DNA from: Sphingomonas sp. Y57
GTDB taxonomy: Bacteria; Pseudomonadota; Alphaproteobacteria; Sphingomonadales; Sphingomonadaceae
Assembly: GCF_001015195.1 (NCBI RefSeq)
Contig: NZ_LDES01000046.1
Span: 124,001-188,000, forward strand
DNA length: 64,000 bases
Direction: 5' to 3'
Shown here: in pieces, positions 51,397 through 59,057 of the stretch
Position numbering within the stretch: the stretch's first letter is position 1
Layout of the letters: each line of letters starts with the position of its first letter
Program-made: the position numbers and the translations under genes
Notes under the pieces: generated by a model
What the model was told of the DNA's origin: nothing
Seen by the model: the letters and a program-made list of their open reading frames with translations, nothing else
Databases searched by the model: none

Positions 51397-52410
51397 ATGA
51401 AGGACGCACGCGCCCTGGCGGCGGCGCTCGCCAATCCCGCTGCGACGGCCACCCTCGGCGCGGACGAGTGGACGAGCCTGCTCTCGATCGCCCGCGCCGA
51501 GCGGCTCGACGGCAGCCTCGCCCACCGCCTCGCCGACTCACCGCTGCCCGCTCCGGTCGCGCGCGCGTTGGAGGATGCCCGTGCCCAGGCCGCGTTCGGC
51601 TGGACCGAAGCGCTGTGGGAGGTCGAGATGGCGCGCCGCACGCTCGCCCCGCTCGGTATCGTCCCGATCCTCCTCAAGGGCAGCGCGTTCGCCGTTGCCG
51701 GCCTGCCCGCCGCGGTCGGCCGCGTGATCGGCGACCTCGATATATTGCTGCCGCGCGAGCGGCTCGACGAAGCCGAGGCGGCGTTGCTGGCCGCCGGCTT
51801 CGAATGGGCGAAGGACGACGATTACAGCCAGGCCTATTATCGCCGCTGGATGCACGAGTTGCCGCCGTTGGTGCATCGCGAGCGCGGCAGCATGATCGAT
51901 GTCCACCACAGCATCCTGCCGCTGACCGCCCGGCGCAGACCCGACGCCGCCGCGCTGATCGAAGACAGCGTCGAGATCGCGCCGGGGCTCCGCATCCTCT
52001 GCCCCGCCGACATGATCGTCCATGCCGCCACCCATCTGTTCGCCGATGGCGACCTGGCCGGCGGCCTGCGCAACCTGTGGGACATTGACCGCCTGCTGCG
52101 CCCCTTCGCGGAGGTGCCCGGCTTTTGGACCGCGCTCGATGCGCGCGCCCGCCGCCACCAGATGGTCGAGCCGGTGGCGCTCGCGCTGCGCCTCTCGCGC
52201 CGATTGTTCGCGACGCCCATCGATTCCCGGCTCGCCGGCCGCGACCGGCTGCGAGACGCAGCGTTCGTCCGGCGGCTGCTGGCGCGCGACGGCTGGGGCC
52301 GCGCGACGCGCCCCTGCACCCGGCTCGGCTTCTACATCCGCTCGCACTGGATGCGGATGCCGCCATTGATGCTGGCGCGCCACCTGTGGATCAAGGCGCG
52401 TGCGAAATGA
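51397..52410 (+). CDS. Nucleotidyltransferase family protein of the cassette
   Basis: A 337-residue protein of the NTP_transf_5 type. The catalytic region is IVPILLKGSAFAVAGLPAAV (Lys94-Gly95) and RVIGDLDILLPRERLDEAEA with Asp113 and Asp115, the GxDxD of pol-beta superfamily nucleotidyltransferases. A later MIDVHHSILP supplies a third acidic residue. The C-terminal half is helical (MRMPPLMLARHLWIKARAK). The start is ATG 51397; open frame upstream is a shadow. Its stop overlaps pabB (ATGA). It is the fourth member of the cassette; the target is unknown. Confidence 0.8.
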   Translation: MKDARALAAALANPAATATLGADEWTSLLSIARAERLDGSLAHRLADSPLPAPVARALEDARAQAAFGWTEALWEVEMARRTLAPLGIVPILLKGSAFAVAGLPAAVGRVIGDLDILLPRERLDEAEAALLAAGFEWAKDDDYSQAYYRRWMHELPPLVHRERGSMIDVHHSILPLTARRRPDAAALIEDSVEIAPGLRILCPADMIVHAATHLFADGDLAGGLRNLWDIDRLLRPFAEVPGFWTALDARARRHQMVEPVALALRLSRRLFATPIDSRLAGRDRLRDAAFVRRLLARDGWGRATRPCTRLGFYIRSHWMRMPPLMLARHLWIKARAK

Positions 52411-53762
52411 GCGGGCCGCTGACAATCCGCGAGCTCCCCTGGACCGATCCCGCCGACTGGTTCGTCCGACTGGCCGAGCGGCCGGGCATCGCCTTTCTCG
52501 ACAGCGCCGCCGCGGGCGATCCGCGGTCGGCCGCCTCCTATGTCGCGATCGACCCGGCCGACGAGGTCGTGCTCGCCGACGGATCGATGGACGACGCGAT
52601 CGCGGCGCTGCGCCGGCTGCACCGGCCCGACGACGCGCAGGGGCCGCTGCCCTTCACGGGCGGGCTGATCGGCCTGCTGTCCTACGACCTCGGCCCGAGT
52701 GCGCTGGGTGTAGCCAGCCGGCACCCGCATGACCCGGAACTGCCGGCGCTGGTCGTGCGCCGCTACGATCTGGTGCTCGGTTTCGATCATCGCGTGCGCC
52801 GCTGCTGGGCCTTCGCCCGCCCCCGCGCGGGGGCGGGCGCCGACGAGCGGATCGACCGCCTGCTCGCCGCCGCCTTGCCCGCCGCAGAGACCGAAGTGCT
52901 CCCGCTGCGCTGGATCGAGGAAACCGGCGCCGAATGCCACGCCGCAATGCTCGCCACGACGCTTGCCTATATCGCGGCGGGCGACATCTATCAGGCGAAC
53001 ATCAGCACCCGCTTCACCGCGGACCGTCCGCCCGGTCTCTCGCTCGCCGGCACCTATCGCGCGTTGCGCCGCCGCACTCCGGCTCCCTTTGCCGCCTATC
53101 TCGACCTTGGCGGGGGCTCCGCGCTGCTGAGCGCGTCGCCCGAACGCTTCGTCCGGTGCGACGCGGCCGGCGTGATCGAGACCCGGCCGATCAAGGGCAC
53201 CGCCCCCCGCGCCGCTGATCCCGACGAGGACCGGCGGAACGGCGAACGGCTCGCCCGTTCGGCCAAGGACCGGGCCGAGAATCTGATGATCTGCGACCTG
53301 CTGCGCAACGATCTGTCGATCGTCGCCGAGGAGGGCAGCGTCACCGTGTCGCAACTCGCCCGGCTCGAGGGCTTCGCCTCGGTCTGGCACCTGGTGTCGG
53401 CAATCCACGGCCGGCTGCGACCGGGGCATGACGCGATCGACCTGATCGCCGCGACATTTCCCGGAGGATCGATCACAGGCGCGCCGAAGCGCCGCGCGGT
53501 GGAGATCATCGACGCGGTCGAGGCTTCGGGGCGCGGTCCCTTTTTCGGGATCGTGTTCGCGCTGGGGACCGACGGTGCGATGGACAGCTCGATCATCATC
53601 CGCTCGATCGCAGCCACCCCGACGCGGCTGGTTGCGCGCGCGGGTGGAGGCATCGTCGCCGACAGCATTCCGGACGCTGAATATGCGGAGCTTCGCGCCA
53701 AGATCGACCCAGTGATCGATCCGCCATGGCCCTCGCCGACCGTCGTTGACGAAGCCTCTTGA
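52407..53762 (+). CDS. pabB: Aminodeoxychorismate synthase component I
   Basis: PabB makes 4-amino-4-deoxychorismate from chorismate with ammonia from PabA, the route to p-aminobenzoate and folate. The 451-residue protein has the chorismate-binding core: YIAAGDIYQANISTRF, ASPERFVRCDAAGVIETRPI, the KGTAPR loop, ENLMICDLLRNDLSIVAEEG, and TFPGGSITGAPKRRAVEIID. The segment QANIS and the Lys in IKGTAPR are those of PabB rather than TrpE. There is no fused aminotransferase or PabC domain, and no glutaminase domain. The start ATG overlaps the nucleotidyltransferase stop, so it is probably co-translated with that cassette. Confidence 0.92.
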   Translation: MSGPLTIRELPWTDPADWFVRLAERPGIAFLDSAAAGDPRSAASYVAIDPADEVVLADGSMDDAIAALRRLHRPDDAQGPLPFTGGLIGLLSYDLGPSALGVASRHPHDPELPALVVRRYDLVLGFDHRVRRCWAFARPRAGAGADERIDRLLAAALPAAETEVLPLRWIEETGAECHAAMLATTLAYIAAGDIYQANISTRFTADRPPGLSLAGTYRALRRRTPAPFAAYLDLGGGSALLSASPERFVRCDAAGVIETRPIKGTAPRAADPDEDRRNGERLARSAKDRAENLMICDLLRNDLSIVAEEGSVTVSQLARLEGFASVWHLVSAIHGRLRPGHDAIDLIAATFPGGSITGAPKRRAVEIIDAVEASGRGPFFGIVFALGTDGAMDSSIIIRSIAATPTRLVARAGGGIVADSIPDAEYAELRAKIDPVIDPPWPSPTVVDEAS

Positions 53763-53784
53763 CACGATATTGCAGGCGTATTGA

Positions 53785-53804
53785 AACAGCCGTACCGAAC
53801 TGTT
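53785..53804 (+). promoter_or_regulatory. Operator-like repeat before the TetR-type gene
   Basis: GAAACAG (from 53783) and CTGTTAC are near-inverted copies with 10 bases between; the AACAG/CTGTT arms lie at 53785-53789 and 53800-53804. The site ends 3 bp before the proposed ATG, as expected for autoregulation. Confidence 0.45.
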
Positions 53805-53806
53805 AC

Positions 53807-54460
53807 ATGGTAGTCGTAGATAAGGATGGACTGCCGGTGGCTGCATCGAAGAAAGCCGATTGTTGTGGCGGCGACATGACGGGTCTGAAAAAGACTGCGG
53901 CGACTCGCGTGTTCGAGGCGGCCCGCGATCTTTTCTACCACCGCGGCATCCGCGCCGTCGGCGTCGACGAGATCGTCTGCAAGGCGGGTGTGACCAAGCC
54001 GAGCCTCTATCGCGCCTTCGCCTCCAAGGACGATCTGATAGCAGCCTGCCTGGAAGAAAGCGGCCGTGAAAGCCGTGCCGCGCTCGAATTGGTGCTGGAG
54101 GAAGGCGGGGAGCATCCGCGCGACAAGCTCCGCGCGATGGTGCGCTATTTCGCCCGCAAGGTTGCCGCGCCCGATTTCCGTGGCTGCCCGATGAGCAACA
54201 CCGCGGTCGAGATTCCCGAACCTGGCCACCCGGGCCGCACCGTCCTCGAGAATTGCAAGGCCGACATGCGCGCCATGATCGCGAGCGTGACCCGGCAGCT
54301 GGGTATCGAGGACCCCGAGGAGCTCGCCGACGGGCTGATGCTGATCATCGAAGGTGGAATGGCGACCCATCACATCTTCGGGAGCCAGGGCCCCTGTGCA
54401 ACGATGGTCGCGGCAAGCGACGCACTGATCGACGCTTATCTCGCCAAGCGTCCCGCCTGA
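53807..54460 (+). CDS. TetR family transcriptional regulator
   Basis: A 217-residue TetR protein: RVFEAARDLFYHRGIRAVGV, DEIVCKAGVTKPSLYRAFAS, KDDLIAACLEE form the DNA-binding domain. The C-terminal domain is of the YcdC/TetR_C type (DFRGCPMSNTAVEI). The start is ATG 53807; the frame is open to 53759 and a later ATG at 53876 is possible. The N-terminus has CC in KADCCGGD, odd for the family. The target is not evident: the upstream pabB lies 45 bp away and the downstream gene is an RcnB-like protein. Confidence 0.88.
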   Translation: MVVVDKDGLPVAASKKADCCGGDMTGLKKTAATRVFEAARDLFYHRGIRAVGVDEIVCKAGVTKPSLYRAFASKDDLIAACLEESGRESRAALELVLEEGGEHPRDKLRAMVRYFARKVAAPDFRGCPMSNTAVEIPEPGHPGRTVLENCKADMRAMIASVTRQLGIEDPEELADGLMLIIEGGMATHHIFGSQGPCATMVAASDALIDAYLAKRPA

Positions 54461-54634
54461 TCCGGCTTCGCCGGAGGAAGTTCGACAGGCAACCCTCCTT
54501 TTCCTTTCATTTCGCTGACGGTCCCGTTCCCGGCGCATTCAGTCGCGCTGTGCGAATCAGGAACCTGTGCTGGCGCCGATCATTGACGCCGCCACGACCG
54601 ATATTCGGAAGTGAGAGTGAGAAGGAGAAATCCG

Positions 54635-55111
54635 ATGCGTACACCGATCATCCTGGCGCTGATGGCTGCAGTTGCCGTCCCGTCGATCGCCCAGGCCCAG
54701 TCGCTTCGCGAGGCTCGTGAGAGCCAGCGCGACGTGCGCGAAGAGCGGCGCGACCTGCGTGACGCCCAGCGCTACGGCGACCGCCACGACGTACGCGAGG
54801 CCCGCAAGGATCTGCGCCACGCCCAGCGTGAGGCCCGCGAGGACTGGCGCGACTATCGCAAGTCGCACCGCGACGTCTATCGCCGCCCCGCCTATGTCGG
54901 CCCGCGCGGTTATGTCTATCGACCGGTTGCCGCAGGCCACCGCTTCGCGCCGGCCTATTACCACTCCCGCTATGTGATCAATGATCCGTGGCGCTATCGC
55001 CTGCCCGCCACTACCGGCGTGAACCGCTGGGTGCGCTATGGTAACGACGTGGTTCTGGTGAACGTGCGTACCGGTCGCGTCGTCGAGGTTCATCGTTCCT
55101 TCTTCTGGTAA
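54635..55111 (+). CDS. RcnB-like periplasmic protein
   Basis: A 158-residue protein: signal peptide (PIILALMAAVAVPSIAQAQS, cut after AQA), a highly charged central part made of RDxRExRRDLRDAQR-type repeats, and a C-terminal RcnB-type domain (YRLPATTGVNRWVRYGNDVV, LVNVRTGRVVEVHRSFFW). RcnB controls nickel/cobalt efflux in E. coli, but many RcnB-like proteins have unknown roles. The Arg/Glu/Asp-rich repeat is a coiled or flexible linker. The start is ATG 54635 after AGGAGAA. Confidence 0.85.
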   Translation: MRTPIILALMAAVAVPSIAQAQSLREARESQRDVREERRDLRDAQRYGDRHDVREARKDLRHAQREAREDWRDYRKSHRDVYRRPAYVGPRGYVYRPVAAGHRFAPAYYHSRYVINDPWRYRLPATTGVNRWVRYGNDVVLVNVRTGRVVEVHRSFFW

Positions 55112-55216
55112 GGAGCGACAGCTGTCGGCCCCGGCATCCCGGCGATGCCGGGGCCGCTTGCATGAAGTGTGTTAGGGGAATAGCACGGAGGCATAACCCA
55201 TCAGGATGCCCCTCCC

Positions 55217-57034
55217 ATGACCCTTCGCCCCATGCTGCTCGCCGCGACATTCCTTGCAATTATGTCCCCTCTGCACGGCCCGTCCGTCCAGGCCGCGGAA
55301 CCTGCTGCAACGCCGGCCGCCTCGTCCGAGGACACCGCGCTGATCAAGCTGTTCCACGACAGCGACGAAGCCGCGCTGAAGCGCAATCCCATCGAGGGCG
55401 TGTTCCGCGGCGACATGCGCTATGCTGGCCGGCTCGGTGACTATTTCAGCGACGATTATTATGCCGGCGAAAGAGGCGCTGCGGAGGCGGATCTTGCCGC
55501 GCTTCGCAAGATCGACAGGGCGAAACTGACCGCCACCAACCAGATCGCCTATGACGTGTTCCAATGGCGGACAGAGATTGCCCTGAAGGGATTCGCCCCC
55601 GACCTGATGGACGTCACCAAGGTCCAGCCTGTCGATCACTTCTCCGGCTTCCACACCTTCTATCCGGCCTTTGCCTCGGGCGGCGGTGCCGCGCCGTTCC
55701 GCACGGTCCAGGACTATGAGAACAACCTGCAACGCCACCGCGACTATGTGGTGATGATCGATCGCTGGATCGAACGTTTCCGCCAGGGAATGAAGGCCGG
55801 TGTCGTCGAGCCCAAATTGGTCGTCAACAACATGATCGACCAGCTCGACCTGCAGATCGCGCAGGGAGTCGAGGGCTCGACCTTCTACGGTCCGGTCAAG
55901 GAGTTCCCCGCCGACATACCGGCCGCCGACCAGGCCCGCCTGCGCGCCGCGACCGTCGCCGCCATCCGCGACGGCATCCTCCCCGCCTATCAGCGCTTCC
56001 GCACCTTCCTGAAGACCGAATATCTGCCGGTCGCGCGCGACAGCGTCGGCCTGGTGGGCCTGAAGGGTGGCGACAAGCTCTACACCCATCTGATCGAGGT
56101 CAACACCACCCTGCCGCTCAAGGCCGAGGACGTCCACGAACTGGGCCTGAAGGAGGTGGCGCGGATCACCGCCGAGATGGAGAAGATCAAGGCGCAGGTC
56201 GGCTTCAAGGGCAGCCTGGCCGAGTTCTTCGTCTATCTGCGCGACGATCCCAAATTCCAGCCGCCCAGCGCCGAATGGCTGCGCGAGGAATATTTCCGGA
56301 TCGGCAAGCGCGTCGACCAGCGCATTCCGGAGCAATTCTCGCTGGTCCCCAGGAGCCCGCTCGAGATCAAGGCGGTCGAACCCTATCGCGAGAAGACCGA
56401 AGCGGGCGGCAGCTATCAGCAGGGCACCCCGGACGGGTCGCGCCCGGGCGTGTTCTATTACAACACCTATGACCTGAAATCGCGGACCACGCCGGGCATG
56501 GAGACGCTCTACCTGCACGAGGCGGTGCCGGGCCATCACTTCCAGATCAGCCTGGCACAGGAGAACAGGGAGCTGCCCGCCTTCATGCGCTTTGGCGGCA
56601 ACACCGCCTTTGTCGAAGGATGGGCGCTCTATGCCGAGACGCTGTGGAAGGATCTGGGCATGGAAACCGATCCCTACCAGCGCTTCGGCGGCCTGTCGGA
56701 CGAGATGCTGCGCGCGATGCGGCTGGTGGTCGACACCGGCATCCACGCCAAGGGCTGGAGCCGCGATCAGGCGCTGAATTACATGCTGACCCATTCGAAT
56801 ATCGGCAAGGCCGACGCCACCGCCGAGGTCGAGCGCTATATCGCCATCCCGGGCCAGGCGCTCGCCTACAAGATCGGCGCGCTGACCATCCTCAAGCTCA
56901 AGGCAAAGGCGCAGAAGGAGCTGGGCGCGAAATTCGACCCGCGGGCCTTCCACGCCCAGGTGCTCGATACCGGCGCGCTGCCGATGTCGGTGCTCGAGGC
57001 GAAGATCGACGCCTGGATCAAGGCGTCGAAATAG
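55217..57034 (+). CDS. DUF885 family protein (secreted, peptidase-like)
   Basis: A 605-residue protein with a signal peptide (MTLRPMLLAATFLAIMSPLH, ending near VQAAEP). The C-terminal half holds METLYLHEAVPGHHFQISLA, an HExxxGHxx pattern with a further Glu in NTAFVEGWALYAETLWKDLG. This resembles the metal site of M32/M3-like zinc peptidases, and DUF885 proteins have been proposed to be periplasmic peptidases; that activity is inferred. Other conserved parts: DLTKVQPVDHFSGFH-like (DVTKVQPVDHFSGFH) and PGQALAYKIGALTI. The gene stands alone and ends in an inverted-repeat zone. Confidence 0.88.
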   Translation: MTLRPMLLAATFLAIMSPLHGPSVQAAEPAATPAASSEDTALIKLFHDSDEAALKRNPIEGVFRGDMRYAGRLGDYFSDDYYAGERGAAEADLAALRKIDRAKLTATNQIAYDVFQWRTEIALKGFAPDLMDVTKVQPVDHFSGFHTFYPAFASGGGAAPFRTVQDYENNLQRHRDYVVMIDRWIERFRQGMKAGVVEPKLVVNNMIDQLDLQIAQGVEGSTFYGPVKEFPADIPAADQARLRAATVAAIRDGILPAYQRFRTFLKTEYLPVARDSVGLVGLKGGDKLYTHLIEVNTTLPLKAEDVHELGLKEVARITAEMEKIKAQVGFKGSLAEFFVYLRDDPKFQPPSAEWLREEYFRIGKRVDQRIPEQFSLVPRSPLEIKAVEPYREKTEAGGSYQQGTPDGSRPGVFYYNTYDLKSRTTPGMETLYLHEAVPGHHFQISLAQENRELPAFMRFGGNTAFVEGWALYAETLWKDLGMETDPYQRFGGLSDEMLRAMRLVVDTGIHAKGWSRDQALNYMLTHSNIGKADATAEVERYIAIPGQALAYKIGALTILKLKAKAQKELGAKFDPRAFHAQVLDTGALPMSVLEAKIDAWIKASK

Positions 57035-57057
57035 GCGTTCCGCCAATCGTCCCAGCG

Positions 57058-57151
57058 CGTCATCCCGGCGAAAGCCGGGATCTTCCTTCCTTGGGTGTCG
57101 TTCCAACAGCCTCGAAAAGGCAGGGAGATTCCGGCTTTCGCCGGAATGACG
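57058..57151. repeat. Paired inverted intergenic repeat
   Basis: CGTCATCCCGGCGAAAGCCG (57058 on) and its inverted relative ending GAATGACG (57127-57151) flank about 45 bp. Each arm is itself a hairpin (CCCGGC-GAAA-GCCGGG; CCGGCT-TTCG-CCGG). Such mobile-like repeats are common between sphingomonad genes; here between two convergent genes it may act as a two-way terminator. Confidence 0.7.
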
Positions 57152-57309
57152 GAGAGAAAGGGAACGAAGCCGCCCCGCGTGGCCGCGCCGCATGATACGC
57201 AACGGCGCGGCCGACATGCGCGTCGCCGCCATGCCAGTCCGAAAGGGGATGGACCGGCAGCGTAACGCCGATCGCGGACAAGGGTTTCCCGCCCGCCGAA
57301 ATTATAGGC

Positions 57310-58905
57310 TCAAGCCAGAGCCTCGGCGATCAGGCGGCGGCTGTTGGCGATACCGTAGAGCGCGATGAAGCTGCCCATGCGCGGGCCCTGCTCGGCGCCG
57401 AGCAAGGTCTCGTAGAGGGCCTTGAACCAGTCGCGCAGCGAGGCGAAACCAAATGCCTCTTCCTTACCGATCGCATAGACCTCGTTCTGGATGTCCTCGG
57501 CCGAGGCGTCGGCCGGCATCGCCGCCAGCTTCGCGTCGAGCGCGCGCAGCGCCGCCGCCTCGCTCTCGGTCGGCTTGCGGCGCTTGAGCGTCGGCGCGAC
57601 GAAGTCGCGGTGATAGGCCAGCGCATGGCCGATCAGCCGGTCGAGCTCGGGATATTTCTCGGCCGAAGCGTCCGGCACATAATTGGCCAGATAGCCCCAC
57701 ACCTGCTCCTTCGACGCATCCCCCATCACCCCGACGAGGTTGAGCAGAAGGCCGAAGGTGACCGGCAACACGCTGTCGGGCACCGCGTCACCCGTCGCGC
57801 CATGGATATGGTGGACGGGATTGCCCAGCTTCTGTTCGATCGGCTGGCCGGCATAATTGCCGCGGAACTGCCAATATTCGTCGACCGCCCTGGGGATCAC
57901 GCCCATGTGGAGCTGCTTCGCCTTCTTGGGCTCGCGATAGGCGTAGAAGGCCAGGCTCTCCTCAGGCCCATAGGTCAGCCATTGCTCGAGGCTGAGGCCA
58001 TTGCCCTTCGACTTGGAGATCTTCTCGCCCTTCTCGTCGAGGAACATCTCGTAGTTGAAGCCCTCGGGCGGGCGGGCGCCCAGCTCGCGCGCGATTTTCG
58101 ACGACTGGATGACCGAGTCGATCAGGTCCTTGCCGGACATCTCGTAATCGACGCCCAGCGCGACCCAGCGCATCGCCCAGTCGACCTTCCACTGGAGCTT
58201 CGCCTTGCCGCCGAGAATGGACTGGACGATCGTTTCTCCCTCGTCCTCGAAGCGGATCAGGCCCTGGTCGGCGTCGACCACCTCGACCGGAACCTGCAGG
58301 ACGATGCCGCTCTTCGGGCTGATCGGCAGCACCGGCGAATAGGTCGCCTGCCGCTCCTTGCGCAGCGTCGGCAGCATGATCCCCATGATGCCGTCATAAT
58401 GGCGCAGGATATCCTTCAACGCCTCGTCGAACTGGCCGCCCTCATAGGCTTCGGTCGACGAACGGAAGTCGTAGTCGAAGCCGAAGCGGTCGAGGAATTC
58501 GCGCAGCATGGCGTTGTTATGATGCGCAAAGCTCTCATATTTCCCGAACGGATCGGGGATCTTCGTCAGCGGCTTGCCGAGATGCTCGCGCAGCATCTCC
58601 TGGTTCGGCACGTTGTCCGGCACCTTGCGCAGTCCGTCCATGTCATCGCTGAACGCGATCAGGCGGGTCGGGATGTCCGACATCTCCTCATAGGCGCGGC
58701 GCACCATCGTCGTGCGCAGCACCTCATTGAAGGTGCCGATGTGCGGCAGTCCCGACGGACCATAGCCGGTCTCGAACAGCACATTCCCCTTGGCGGGCGC
58801 TCCCTTCTCGTAGCGCTTGAGCAGCTTGCGCGCCTCCTCATAGGGCCAGGCCTTGGAGACGAGCGCGGCTTCGCGCAGGGCGGCGGGAGGAATGCTGTCG
58901 GTCAT
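57310..58905 (-). CDS. lysS: Lysyl-tRNA synthetase, class I
   Basis: A 531-residue class I LysRS (archaeal/alphaproteobacterial type, unrelated to the class II enzyme). It has the ATP-binding HIGH-like GYGPSGLPHIGTFNEV, and KGEKISKSKGNGLSLEQWL with KMSKS-like KISKS. The start is ATG 58905 (MTDSIPPAALREAALVSKAW); the upstream open frame is not conserved. It charges tRNA-Lys. It is divergent from the DinG-like helicase with about 150 bp between. Confidence 0.94.
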   Translation of the reverse strand: MTDSIPPAALREAALVSKAWPYEEARKLLKRYEKGAPAKGNVLFETGYGPSGLPHIGTFNEVLRTTMVRRAYEEMSDIPTRLIAFSDDMDGLRKVPDNVPNQEMLREHLGKPLTKIPDPFGKYESFAHHNNAMLREFLDRFGFDYDFRSSTEAYEGGQFDEALKDILRHYDGIMGIMLPTLRKERQATYSPVLPISPKSGIVLQVPVEVVDADQGLIRFEDEGETIVQSILGGKAKLQWKVDWAMRWVALGVDYEMSGKDLIDSVIQSSKIARELGARPPEGFNYEMFLDEKGEKISKSKGNGLSLEQWLTYGPEESLAFYAYREPKKAKQLHMGVIPRAVDEYWQFRGNYAGQPIEQKLGNPVHHIHGATGDAVPDSVLPVTFGLLLNLVGVMGDASKEQVWGYLANYVPDASAEKYPELDRLIGHALAYHRDFVAPTLKRRKPTESEAAALRALDAKLAAMPADASAEDIQNEVYAIGKEEAFGFASLRDWFKALYETLLGAEQGPRMGSFIALYGIANSRRLIAEALA

Positions 58906-59057
58906 ATCGCGCCCCTGTAGCGACAGACCGCCCGAAAAAAAACCGTCATGCCCATCGCCTCCCAATATCCTCCCCCTCCCCATGCTGCGCATAGGGGGGA
59001 TTTGCGGTCGGCTTTCCTGTTCCCCCATCGTTCCCGAGCCCCTACATGGGAAGGACA
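58906..59057. promoter_or_regulatory. Divergent promoter region lysS / helicase gene
   Basis: The 152-bp gap contains an A8 run (58934-58942) and a Pyr-rich stretch CCTCCCAATATCCTCCCCCT. The two promoters must lie here, but I see no clear -35/-10 pair. Confidence 0.35.

Noticed and set aside
55172-57232. 686-codon antisense frame over the DUF885 gene
   Set aside because: No recognisable domain; the sense frame has a signal peptide and metal-binding motifs.
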